From: Chryseobacterium paridis
Lineage (GTDB): Bacteria > Bacteroidota > Bacteroidia > Flavobacteriales > Weeksellaceae
Direction: 5' to 3'
NCBI RefSeq assembly: GCF_016595215.1
Contig: NZ_JAENHK010000010.1
Location: 1,845,390 to 1,909,389, forward strand
DNA length: 64,000 bases
Below the pieces are notes generated by a model. It searched no databases. It saw nothing but the letters and a program-made list of their open reading frames with translations, and was not told the origin of the DNA. This document shows positions 44,231-52,208 of this stretch, piece after piece. Both the position numbers and the translations under genes were made by a program. Within the stretch, counting starts at the first letter, position 1. Each line of letters begins with the position of its first letter.

Positions 44231-45070
44231 TTAATAAATTTGCGAGCCTTCCCAACCAATAATCAGTTGCTTTCTTTCACTTCCCCAACGATAGCCGCCC
44301 ATATTTCCGGAAGACTGAATCACACGATGACATGGAATGAGAAATGCTACAGGATTACTTCCTATTGCAGTTCCTACAGCTCTGGAAGCTTTGGCATTAC
44401 CAATTTTTTGAGCAAGATTGCCATAAGTAGATAATTTCCCCAATGGAATGGTAAGAAGACTCTCCCAGACTTTAAGTTGAAAGTCTGTTCCTTTTAGGTG
44501 AAGTTTTATAGTATTTAGACTATTCCAGTCTTTATCAAAAATAGATAAGGCATTTTTCTGAAGTTCATCTTGTCTTTCAAAAAAAGAAGCATTAGGAAAC
44601 TGAATTTTCAAATTCCCTAATGCTGTTTCTTTATCGTTTTCGAAAGCCAAATGGCAAATCCCTTTCTCAGTGGAAGCTACAATGATATTTCCAAAAGGAC
44701 TTTCTGAAAAGCTGTAATTGATAGCCAGACTTTTTCCGCCATTTTTATATTCTGCTGGAGACATTCCCTCTATTTTTACAAACAGATCATGAAGTCTGCT
44801 TGTACTGGAAAATCCTGTCTCATAAGCTGTATCAAATACGCTTAATTTTTCTTCTTTCAACAAGTTTTTAGCATGTTCAAGACTAATGAACTGTAAAAAC
44901 TTTTTCGGACTTGTTCCTGCCCAATCTGTAAAAATCTTCTGAAAATGGGTAGGACTCAAATGTATTTTTTCTGCAACTTCTTCCAAGCTTGGCTGAAGTT
45001 TAAAATTGCTTTGAATATACTCGATCGCTTTCGCAATTCTGTTATAATCTATTTGACTTTGTGTAGACAT
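44231..45070 (-). CDS. AraC-type HTH fused to O6-methylguanine-DNA methyltransferase
   Basis: A 279-residue protein when started at MSTQSQIDYNR; the frame is open 10 codons further. The N-terminal AraC helix-turn-helix (about 1-110) is followed by a linker domain and the OGT catalytic domain with IPCHRVIQSSG, whose Cys accepts the methyl group, and GGYRWGSERK. Classical Ada carries an extra N-terminal Zn domain that senses methylphosphotriesters. It is missing here, so repair and control may be coupled in a different way. alkB lies downstream on the same strand. Confidence 0.92.
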   Translation of the reverse strand: MSTQSQIDYNRIAKAIEYIQSNFKLQPSLEEVAEKIHLSPTHFQKIFTDWAGTSPKKFLQFISLEHAKNLLKEEKLSVFDTAYETGFSSTSRLHDLFVKIEGMSPAEYKNGGKSLAINYSFSESPFGNIIVASTEKGICHLAFENDKETALGNLKIQFPNASFFERQDELQKNALSIFDKDWNSLNTIKLHLKGTDFQLKVWESLLTIPLGKLSTYGNLAQKIGNAKASRAVGTAIGSNPVAFLIPCHRVIQSSGNMGGYRWGSERKQLIIGWEGSQIY

Positions 45071-45138
45071 ATCTTTGTATTTTATCTCACAAATTTCCAA
45101 AGAAAATTCCGCAGAAAAAATCCGATTCTTGTGGAATT

Positions 45139-45993
45139 CTAATCTTGGCTGATGTGATAATAAGCTAACATTTTATAGTATAATTTAGCTGCAAGAAAAG
45201 CACTTGGCTTAGCCATTGGAGAATCCATTAATTCTACAATATCAAAAGCAACTACATTACATTTTTCAAATACCTTTCTTAGTAATTCTAATGTTGGATA
45301 CCATTGTAATCCTCCTGGTTCCGGAGTTCCTGTAGAAGGACAGATGGAAGGATCAAAAGCATCAAGATCAATAGTAATATACACATTTCCGGATACCTTT
45401 TCCAATACATCATTGATCCAGTTTTCATTTACTGCAATCTCATGCGCAAAAAACACTTGTCCCTCCGGTAAATATTGATATTCCTCAATATCCATTGAAC
45501 GGATTCCCACCTGAACCAGATTATGTTTCTGGCTAGCTTCATACACTGCACACGCATGATTAGAGGTAGAACCATGGAATTCAGGACGTAGATCGGTATG
45601 AGCATCTAATTGTAATACTGTTAAATTCTCATATTTTTCTCCAACTGCACGAATAGAACCAATAGAAACAGAGTGCTCACCTCCAAAAAGTGTAAATAAT
45701 TTACCATCATTTTGTAAAAGCTCTTTTGTTTTTTGATAAACAGCTTCTGTCATTGCTTCCGGTGTAGAATCTTCTGAAACTTCTCCAGCAAGATAAACAC
45801 CATCCAAATAAGGTTCAGTTCCTGTTTCAATATCATAAAGCTCCATATTTTCAGAGGCATTAAGGAATAATTCAGGACCTTTATCAGCTCCTTTTCCCCA
45901 TGTAGAAGTTCCATCGTAAGGAACAGTTACCAACATTACTTTTGAGTTTTCTAATGATGCATTTTCTTCAGGAATTCCCGCGTATGTTTTCAT
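45139..45993 (-). CDS. speB: Agmatinase
   Basis: The 284-residue ureohydrolase has the binuclear Mn2+ motifs GGEHSVSIGS, LQLDAHTDLR and TIDLDAFDPS. It converts agmatine to putrescine and urea. The arginine decarboxylase that makes agmatine is encoded 1 kb away on the same strand. A -7 element TATCTTTG (minus strand) lies upstream. Confidence 0.93.
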   Translation of the reverse strand: MKTYAGIPEENASLENSKVMLVTVPYDGTSTWGKGADKGPELFLNASENMELYDIETGTEPYLDGVYLAGEVSEDSTPEAMTEAVYQKTKELLQNDGKLFTLFGGEHSVSIGSIRAVGEKYENLTVLQLDAHTDLRPEFHGSTSNHACAVYEASQKHNLVQVGIRSMDIEEYQYLPEGQVFFAHEIAVNENWINDVLEKVSGNVYITIDLDAFDPSICPSTGTPEPGGLQWYPTLELLRKVFEKCNVVAFDIVELMDSPMAKPSAFLAAKLYYKMLAYYHISQD

Positions 45994-46039
45994 GCTTTTA
46001 TTTAAAAATTAAATGATTTATAAAATGTAATACTTGTGG

Positions 46040-46047
46040 CAAAGATA
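46040..46047 (-). promoter_or_regulatory. -7 promoter element of speB
   Basis: The minus strand reads TATCTTTG, 46 bp before the ATG at 45993. Confidence 0.5.
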
Positions 46048-46180
46048 CAAAGAAGTTGGAAGTCGGAAGCAAGAGGCTGGAAGTTTTTGAAAGAAGGATC
46101 AGGTATCAGAAGATAAAAACACATTTCAAACTTTCAACTTTCAAATCTAAATTTTCAACTCCTAACTTTCAAATGGCTAC
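46048..46180 (+). repeat. Purine- then pyrimidine-biased minisatellite-like tract
   Basis: The tract begins GAAGTTGGAAGTCGGAAG and continues with degenerate GGAAG words. Repeated CTTTCAA words follow (TTTCAAACTTTCAACTTTC). It fills most of the space between speB and the HAD gene. An in-frame ATG at 46056 reads through it, but the resulting protein start is not plausible. Confidence 0.6.
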
Positions 46181-46204
46181 TCTCACCTTCTACCTAAAAT
46201 TGAT

Positions 46205-46212
46205 TACCTTTG
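46205..46212 (+). promoter_or_regulatory. -7 promoter element of the HAD phosphatase gene
   Basis: TACCTTTG, exact TAnnTTTG, 14 bp before the ATG at 46227. This supports the downstream start. Confidence 0.6.
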
Positions 46213-46226
46213 CACAAACAAAAAAT

Positions 46227-46889
46227 ATGTCCTTAAAAGCAGTGCTTTTCGATATGGATGGGGTGATTGTAGATACAGAACCGCTGCACAGAAAAGCTTA
46301 TTTCAAAATGTTTGAAGATCTTAAAATTGAAGTTTCCGAAGACCTTTACACTTCATTCACCGGATATTCCACCAAAAAAGTTTGTGAAATATTAATTCAG
46401 ACATACGGACTCAATTATAATTATCAGGAACTTATCGATATAAAAAGGAATTATTTTAAGGATTATTTTTATCATGATCCCGATTTCGATCTGATACCGG
46501 GAGTAAGAAAACTCATTAACCATTATTATGAAAATCAAATCCAATTAATTGTAGCATCATCTGCAAGTATGGTTACCATTAATATGGTTTTTGAAAAGTT
46601 TGAACTAGAGAAATATTTTAATGGAAAAGTGAGTGGCGCTGAGCTTAAGGAATCAAAACCTCATCCTGAAGTTTTTCTTTTAGCTGCGGAAAAGGCTAAT
46701 GTGCCTAAACAGAACTGCATGGTAATTGAAGACTCGACTAATGGAATTTTAGCAGCTCATAATGCAGAGATCTTTTGTGCGGCTTATAAAAGTGAACATT
46801 CGTTTAATCAGGATTACACTTTAGCCAATATTACTGTTTCAGATTACACTGAACTGGAATTAGATAAAATTTCAAATTATTTTAAATAA
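46227..46889 (+). CDS. HAD-superfamily hydrolase (beta-phosphoglucomutase-like)
   Basis: A 220-residue protein when started at MSLKAVLFDMDGV. The frame is open to 46056, but that extension is repeat sequence and lies upstream of the promoter. HAD motifs are FDMDGVIVDTEPLH (nucleophile and acid Asp), VASSAS (Thr/Ser motif II), KPHPEVF (Lys) and VIEDSTNGI (motif IV). The cap domain fits the beta-phosphoglucomutase or sugar-phosphatase group. It is cytoplasmic; the substrate is unknown. Confidence 0.88.
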   Translation: MSLKAVLFDMDGVIVDTEPLHRKAYFKMFEDLKIEVSEDLYTSFTGYSTKKVCEILIQTYGLNYNYQELIDIKRNYFKDYFYHDPDFDLIPGVRKLINHYYENQIQLIVASSASMVTINMVFEKFELEKYFNGKVSGAELKESKPHPEVFLLAAEKANVPKQNCMVIEDSTNGILAAHNAEIFCAAYKSEHSFNQDYTLANITVSDYTELELDKISNYFK

Positions 46890-46917
46890 AAAAAGATTCT
46901 CAATTGAGAACCTTTTT
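46886..46917. terminator. Probable terminator between the HAD gene and speA
   Basis: AAAAAGATTCTC, AATT, GAGAACCTTTTTT: a stem with one mismatch, A and T runs on both sides. Confidence 0.65.
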
Positions 46918-46958
46918 TATTTATATGGTCTCATATAAAAATGACAGTCGATATTATT

Positions 46959-48350
46959 TTAATACCCTAAAAGCTTAAGAACATCTTCTGGCTCTTGTCT
47001 TTCACGAAATATTTCGTATTGGAATTCTCCATTTTCATCTTTCTGAATCAAGATATGTCTTGGCTGAGGCATTAAACAATGATGCACTCCTCCGTAACCC
47101 CCGATGGTCTCCTGGTAAGCTCCGGTGTGGAAGAAACCAATATAAAGAGGCTTCGTATCACTGAAAACAGGTAAATAGATTGCATTGGTATGTTGCTCAG
47201 AGTTGTAATAATCATCTGAATCGCATGTTAATCCTCCAAGGAAAACTCTTTCATAAGTATCTTCCCATCTGTTCAATGGAAGCATGATAAAGTGTCTTGA
47301 GATCGCCCAGGTATCAGGAAGTGTAGTCATGAACGATGAATCGATCATATTCCACTTTTCTCTGTCATTCTGACGTTTTTGAGAGATAATTTTATATAAA
47401 TTGGCCCCACTTTCACCAACAGTGAAACTTCCAAACTCAGTGTAAATATTAGGTTCTTCAACTCCTTCTTCTTCACAGAATTTCTTAATCTGGGAAACGA
47501 TCTCTTCAACCATATATTGATAATCGTAATCGAAGTTTAAAGAAGTCTTAATAGGAAAACCACCACCGATATTCAATGAATCAACTTCCGGAGCAATTTT
47601 TTTCAAACGTGCATATACACGAAGACATTTATATAATTCGTTCCAATAGTAGGCTGTATCTTTTATCCCTGTATTGATGAAAAAGTGAAGCATCTTCAAT
47701 CGTGCATTCGGGTGCTCGGCAATTTTCTGACTATAATAAGGAATAATGTCTTTATATCCGATCCCCAATCTTGAGGTATAAAATTCGAATTTAGGTTCTT
47801 CCTCGGAAGCGATTCTGATACCAATATCAAAAGTACTGTCTATGCTCTCTGTAAGCTTATCAAGCTCTCTGTAGTTATCCAGAATCGGAGTAATATTTTC
47901 AAAACCATTATTGATCATTTCTGAAATTTTCGCCAGATAATCATCGGTTTTAAATCCATTACAGATCACCTCAATATTTTTATCTACTTTCCCTTTTTTG
48001 TAAAGAGATCTTACAATGTCCATATCATAAGCTGAAGATGTTTCGATTGAAATATCGTTCTTCAAAGCTTCTTCTATCACAAAATTGAAATGACTGGATT
48101 TCGTACAGTAGCAGTATCTGTAATTTTTCTTATATTCGATTTTCTCAAAAGCCTCTTTGAACCAGCCTTTTGCTTTTTGAATATTTTGAGAAATCTTCGG
48201 GAGGTAACTAACCTTTAAAGGTGTTCCAAACTTTTCAACAACATCCATTAATGGAATATCGTGAAACAACAAATTGTTCTCAGAAACATTAAATTCTTCC
48301 GTTGGAAAATATAATGTCTGATCAATAAGTTCCGAGTATTTTATTTTCAT
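46959..48350 (-). CDS. speA: Arginine decarboxylase (Bacteroidota short form)
   Basis: The 463-residue PLP enzyme has an alanine-racemase-like barrel with the PLP Lys expected in YCYCTKSSHF, the glycine loop SLNIGGGFP and the C-terminal substrate Cys in GLTCDSDDYY. It is much shorter than E. coli SpeA and resembles the compact type found in Bacteroidota. It forms agmatine from arginine, which SpeB converts to putrescine. Confidence 0.93.
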   Translation of the reverse strand: MKIKYSELIDQTLYFPTEEFNVSENNLLFHDIPLMDVVEKFGTPLKVSYLPKISQNIQKAKGWFKEAFEKIEYKKNYRYCYCTKSSHFNFVIEEALKNDISIETSSAYDMDIVRSLYKKGKVDKNIEVICNGFKTDDYLAKISEMINNGFENITPILDNYRELDKLTESIDSTFDIGIRIASEEEPKFEFYTSRLGIGYKDIIPYYSQKIAEHPNARLKMLHFFINTGIKDTAYYWNELYKCLRVYARLKKIAPEVDSLNIGGGFPIKTSLNFDYDYQYMVEEIVSQIKKFCEEEGVEEPNIYTEFGSFTVGESGANLYKIISQKRQNDREKWNMIDSSFMTTLPDTWAISRHFIMLPLNRWEDTYERVFLGGLTCDSDDYYNSEQHTNAIYLPVFSDTKPLYIGFFHTGAYQETIGGYGGVHHCLMPQPRHILIQKDENGEFQYEIFRERQEPEDVLKLLGY

Positions 48351-48480
48351 TTTTTAACAAGTGAATTAAGAATGCAAAATTGCTAAAAAAGTTTGATTTT
48401 TTGATGTTAAAATTATTATAATTTTCGTGCATCTTTATGAAAGCCTCTCATCAAAACCGGAACGGCAATCTCCTCATTTA

Positions 48481-49353
48481 TCAATACGTAAACTTACGAA
48501 TATAGGATTCTCTTTTATCCTCAGATATTCCCAATACCTTTTGAATATAAACATCAATAGAACCATATTTATTATCAATTTCATTAAATGCCGCATCCAG
48601 ATAATCACTTTCTATCCAACTTAATTTTTCTAATACCTTCACATCCATTTTAGGATATAGAAAATGTAAATTATGAGCAAGGCGAAGCCTCTTCATCACG
48701 AGCTTTTGTCTAAAATTATTTGATAACAGGTAATCATTGTAAATTGTGGCTTTATCAAATTTCAGTATGCTCAGAATAAGGGCTGTAATAATTCCTGTCC
48801 TGTCTTTACCGGCAGTACAATGATATAAAACAGGCTGGTCTGAATCTAAAATTTCTGTGATGATCTTTTTTATGGTTTCCGGATTTTCCGTCACATACTC
48901 GCGATAAAAATCAATCATCCTTTTATCGGCATCATTAGCATTTACCTTTCCTTTTAAAACTAATTTTTTAGCTTGTGATAACTGGTCTCCCTGATCTTCA
49001 AAAGCGGAATATTTTTTATACATAAGGTTTTCGGGAAGGTGATCCGGATTTGCGGTAATTTCTCTTTCGTTTCTAAGGTCAATAACCTCTTTAATTCCTA
49101 ATCGTTGAAATTTATCAAAGGATTTTCTCTTAAGATTATTAAGATGTCCACTTCTGTAAAATACTCCCTTCCGCAATGTTTTTCCATCAGCATTTTTAAT
49201 ATCTCCTACCGTTCTGAAATTATGCACCTTCTTTATATGTAATTTTTCCGTTTCGTTTTTACCATATTCAGGTACCGTGAAACTTTGTGTTTTACAGGAG
49301 AAAACACATAGTGATATGATGACTAGAAAGGATATTTTGAGTAGTTTTTTCAA
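48481..49353 (-). CDS. Tyrosine-phosphatase-like lipoprotein
   Basis: The 290-residue protein has a lipoprotein signal ending VFSC (Cys 20). It also has a protein-tyrosine-phosphatase domain (PF13350 type) with the P-loop HCTAGKDRTG, whose Cys is the nucleophile, and an upstream DLRNEREI motif. It would dephosphorylate a phosphotyrosine or phosphoinositide-like substrate at the envelope. It stands alone. Confidence 0.9.
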   Translation of the reverse strand: MKKLLKISFLVIISLCVFSCKTQSFTVPEYGKNETEKLHIKKVHNFRTVGDIKNADGKTLRKGVFYRSGHLNNLKRKSFDKFQRLGIKEVIDLRNEREITANPDHLPENLMYKKYSAFEDQGDQLSQAKKLVLKGKVNANDADKRMIDFYREYVTENPETIKKIITEILDSDQPVLYHCTAGKDRTGIITALILSILKFDKATIYNDYLLSNNFRQKLVMKRLRLAHNLHFLYPKMDVKVLEKLSWIESDYLDAAFNEIDNKYGSIDVYIQKVLGISEDKRESYIRKFTY

Positions 49354-49415
49354 TATGATAAAAGTTTGTCCACAAAAGGTACAAAAGTTTTTGGAGATTA
49401 TTTAATGCCTAGGTT

Positions 49416-49500
49416 TTGGCTAAAGCCGGTTGGAACCTATTATAAATTATAAACGGGCTAAAGCCCGTTCCTATTAATCGTATGAACTTCGTTCAGCTTT
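49416..49500. repeat. REP-like intergenic element with GGCTAAAGCC dyads
   Basis: Two related words lie close together: TTTTGGCTAAAGCCGG (about 49414-49429) and AACGGGCTAAAGCCCGTT (49452-49469). The second is a perfect hairpin (AACGGGCT-AA-AGCCCGTT). A third dyad TGAAC-TTC-GTTCA lies at about 49484-49496. The layout suggests a palindromic dispersed element. Confidence 0.6.
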
Positions 49501-50148
49501 TTAATATATTGATGGATATTCTATTTCTTCAAGCCCTGCAAAAAATAATAAATCTCCGGATTCATATTCAATAGAAACTTCATCTTCGATTGCAAAATTT
49601 CGGGTTCCTATTCTTGAAGTAATATTTAAACTTCCATTTGTTAAAGGCCAGTTCAATCCTTTCGTAGTAATATTTTCTACAGAAGGAAATGGATAAAGAG
49701 AAATCATTTTATTTTTAACCTGATTTACTTTAAAGCTTTTAGGTATAAAATAATATTCTGAAAATTCATCATAAAATTTAAGATTCAGTCGGTCTTTAAA
49801 AGAATAAGCAACCGTAAGATTTCCCAGGAAATGATCCTGCTCTCCTCCACTTGCACCGAAAACATCTATCGTGTGAAATCCTCTCTCCAAAATAATTTCA
49901 AGAGCCTTATGAAAATCTGTTTTATCCTGATCTAAGGTAAGAATGAATTTTTCCTGATATACATTTTCATCAGATCCTGTATGCGAATCAAAATCACCGG
50001 AAATAAAGTCTAATTGATCCAAAGGAAAGCCTAATCTTTTTAAATAATGAAAGGCTCCATCAGTACAGGCAATTAAACCATAATCATGTAAAGTTGGAAA
50101 AGATTTCGGAGGATCTCCGTTGATGAAAAGAAGTGCTTTATCTTTCAT
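49501..50148 (-). CDS. thiN: Thiamine diphosphokinase
   Basis: A 215-residue protein when started at MKDKALLFINGDPPKS; upstream ATGs give 9 more residues. Family motifs are FISGDFDS, DQDKTDFHKAL and GGEQDHFLGN. It phosphorylates thiamine to thiamine pyrophosphate using ATP. The start overlaps the preceding cobalamin-adenosyltransferase gene by 11 bp, so the two are co-translated. I see no thiamine riboswitch. Confidence 0.9.
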   Translation of the reverse strand: MKDKALLFINGDPPKSFPTLHDYGLIACTDGAFHYLKRLGFPLDQLDFISGDFDSHTGSDENVYQEKFILTLDQDKTDFHKALEIILERGFHTIDVFGASGGEQDHFLGNLTVAYSFKDRLNLKFYDEFSEYYFIPKSFKVNQVKNKMISLYPFPSVENITTKGLNWPLTNGSLNITSRIGTRNFAIEDEVSIEYESGDLLFFAGLEEIEYPSIY

Positions 50149-50707
50149 TCGGATTCCAATATTCTTCCGGTTCATTATTTAGTTTTGAAACATAACGTGC
50201 CAAAACAAAAAGATAATCTGAAAGCCTGTTGAGGTATTTGATCAGTTCAGGACGTACTTCTTCTGCTTCGTTTAAAAACACTAAAGAACGTTCTGCTCTT
50301 CTGCAAATAGTTCTCGCAGCATGTAAAAAAGTAGCAGCTCTACCTCCACCAGGAAGTATAAAGTACTGAAGCGGTTCCAATTCTGTATCAAAATTATCCA
50401 TCCACTGCTCAAGCTCTTCGATTTCAGTTTCAGAAATGATTAGAGGAAGACGGGATTTTCCGTTAGCAAGCATTAATTTATCAACGGGTGTTGCAGCTTC
50501 AGAACCAACTGTAAATAGATCAAACTGAATTTTCTTTAGTTGATGTAAAACTTCACTATCCTCAATATGGCTTTTTGCAATGCCAATGAAAGAGTTCAAT
50601 TCATCAATATTTCCATAACTTTCTACTCTTGCGCTGGCTTTTGAAACTCTGTTTCCACCATAAAGAGCAGTTTGTCCTTTATCTCCTGTTTTAGTATAAA
50701 TTTTCAT
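50138..50707 (-). CDS. Cob(I)alamin adenosyltransferase (PduO type)
   Basis: The 189-residue protein has the PduO signature MKIYTKTGDKGQTALYGGN at the start, VESYGNIDELNSFIG for ATP binding, and the C-terminal LPGGGRAATFLHAARTICRR. It makes adenosylcobalamin from cob(I)alamin and ATP. It is a five-helix cytoplasmic enzyme, normally a trimer. It is the first gene of an operon with thiN. Confidence 0.93.
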   Translation of the reverse strand: MKIYTKTGDKGQTALYGGNRVSKASARVESYGNIDELNSFIGIAKSHIEDSEVLHQLKKIQFDLFTVGSEAATPVDKLMLANGKSRLPLIISETEIEELEQWMDNFDTELEPLQYFILPGGGRAATFLHAARTICRRAERSLVFLNEAEEVRPELIKYLNRLSDYLFVLARYVSKLNNEPEEYWNPNER

Positions 50708-50829
50708 AGTACTAAATTACTTTTTTAAAATTATCTCTACAAGACTTTGAAGTTTTGTTTTCTTTAGATCTTTTAAAAGGTGGTGTTGATTCCATAAAAA
50801 ATGGCCGATAAAAACCGACCACTCACAAA

Positions 50830-51411
50830 TTATTTATTTACTTCTACATATTGCAGCACCGTCCTGTTTTTAGAATTATAAATGATCGTACTGTTATTGG
50901 GAAATCTCTTCAATTTATAATATTCAATACTTTCGTCATTTTTTATATCGTCTAGTATACTTTGATCAATGGTATTTTCAGGAAGAAATTTTTCTATAAA
51001 ACTTATTTTGTCAACAATGTTCTGTCCATCTACTTTACGCGCTTTTTTATCAGAACGAGCTTCGTCGGTAGTAGGCTGACTTTCCAAAAAAGGGATCAGC
51101 TCTGCCTTATCTGCCTTATATTTAAAAATGTATCCTTTTGTTCCATTAGGAAACACAAACTTTTTTCCACTTTCAGCAGAAATAAACCCTCCTGAATTAG
51201 GAAAAACCTGATTGAACTGAATATCTTCGGAATTGGTAAGCGATTTTATAGATTCATTCACCGTCTTTTTTACTCTTTCTTCTACGGCTGCCTGAGTTTT
51301 TTGTTTTACTGTTTCGGTAGTTTCCTGAACAGTCTGATCTATTTTCTCATTGATTTTATTACAAGCTAGTAATGATAAGGCACTTGTAACGATTAAAATT
51401 GACTTCTTCAT
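50830..51411 (-). CDS. Lipoprotein of unknown function with coiled-coil region
   Basis: The 193-residue protein has a lipoprotein signal ending LLAC (Cys 17). A region of heptad-like Gln/Glu/Thr follows (about 20-60, IDQTVQETTETVKQKTQAAV), then a folded domain with no family I recognise. It is probably anchored in the envelope. Start ATG at 51411. It lies divergent from the DinB gene. Confidence 0.7.
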   Translation of the reverse strand: MKKSILIVTSALSLLACNKINEKIDQTVQETTETVKQKTQAAVEERVKKTVNESIKSLTNSEDIQFNQVFPNSGGFISAESGKKFVFPNGTKGYIFKYKADKAELIPFLESQPTTDEARSDKKARKVDGQNIVDKISFIEKFLPENTIDQSILDDIKNDESIEYYKLKRFPNNSTIIYNSKNRTVLQYVEVNK

Positions 51412-51527
51412 TTCTCTGAAATTATGAATAATGATCCGTTTTGAACGATACTTCTCTTTTATAAACGGAAAAAATTGAATGATATTTTGAAATAAAAATA
51501 AATATTTTTCAATCTACAAAATCCTAC

Positions 51528-51543
51528 TGACAAACTGTTGTCA
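51528..51543. promoter_or_regulatory. Perfect dyad TGACAA-N4-TTGTCA upstream of the DinB gene
   Basis: TGACAA, ACTG, TTGTCA at 51528-51543, 11 bp before the -7 element of the DinB gene. This is a likely dimer-bound operator. A WYL regulator is encoded about 1.7 kb away, but the link is inference. Confidence 0.5.
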
Positions 51544-51554
51544 TAACTCGCTCT

Positions 51555-51562
51555 TATCTTTG
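51555..51562 (+). promoter_or_regulatory. -7 promoter element of the DinB gene
   Basis: TATCTTTG, exact TAnnTTTG, 33 bp before the ATG at 51596. Confidence 0.6.
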
Positions 51563-51595
51563 TATCAACAATAACAAACTAAAAACAAAAATATT

Positions 51596-52093
51596 ATGAC
51601 AACTACAGCAACAACCCCGGCAACAAAGCAATTTATGTCTTCAGCACAATTATTAGAACACTGGCAGGGACACAGAAATCTGACAAGACGAGTTATCGAT
51701 GCTTTCCCTGAAAAAGAACTATTCGAATTTTCTGTTGCAGGAATGAGACCATTTGCAAAATTAGCAGTAGAATTAATCAGCATTGCAGGACCTGCTTTAA
51801 AAGGAATCACTGAAAAAAATATGGATGCTTACAACGAGGAAGGCTTTAATCCTACCACAAAAGAAGATATTCTAAAAAAATGGGATGAAGAAACTGAAGT
51901 GATCAATCATTATTTCAATCAGATTTCTGAAGAACGTATGCAGGAAAATTTTAATTTATTCGGTCAGTATGAATTTCCGGTTTATCAGAACATCCTGTAT
52001 TTCATCGATAACGAAATTCACCACCGTGGACAAGGTTATGTTTATTTACGATCTTTAGGAATTGAGCCCCCTTTTTTTTGGGAGAGATTTTAG
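51596..52093 (+). CDS. DinB-family protein (possible thiol transferase-like)
   Basis: The 165-residue four-helix protein has the DinB metal-site histidines, one in LEHWQGHRN and two in NEIHHRGQGYVYLR. Such proteins bind Ni2+ or Zn2+, and some transfer bacillithiol or mycothiol to toxic compounds. The substrate is unknown. Its promoter carries a perfect TGACAA-N4-TTGTCA dyad. Confidence 0.85.
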   Translation: MTTTATTPATKQFMSSAQLLEHWQGHRNLTRRVIDAFPEKELFEFSVAGMRPFAKLAVELISIAGPALKGITEKNMDAYNEEGFNPTTKEDILKKWDEETEVINHYFNQISEERMQENFNLFGQYEFPVYQNILYFIDNEIHHRGQGYVYLRSLGIEPPFFWERF

Positions 52094-52170
52094 CACCATT
52101 AATGCCTTTGCTAAAACTAAAAATGCTTATTCAGCATAAGGCGACCAATTCTTCAGTCATTTGCCAATAA

Positions 52171-52200
52171 AAAACTTTCAGAGCAATCTCTGAAAGTTTT
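52171..52200. terminator. Terminator between DinB and the Ntn hydrolase gene
   Basis: AAAACTTTCAGAG, CAAT, CTCTGAAAGTTTT: a perfect 13-bp stem with A and T ends, so it works in both directions. Confidence 0.9.
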
Positions 52201-52208
52201 GTTTTTAT

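Noticed and set aside
46056..46226. N-terminal 57-residue extension of the HAD phosphatase
   Set aside because: It is repeat sequence and lies upstream of a perfect TACCTTTG promoter element; the FDMDGV motif starts right after the ATG at 46227.
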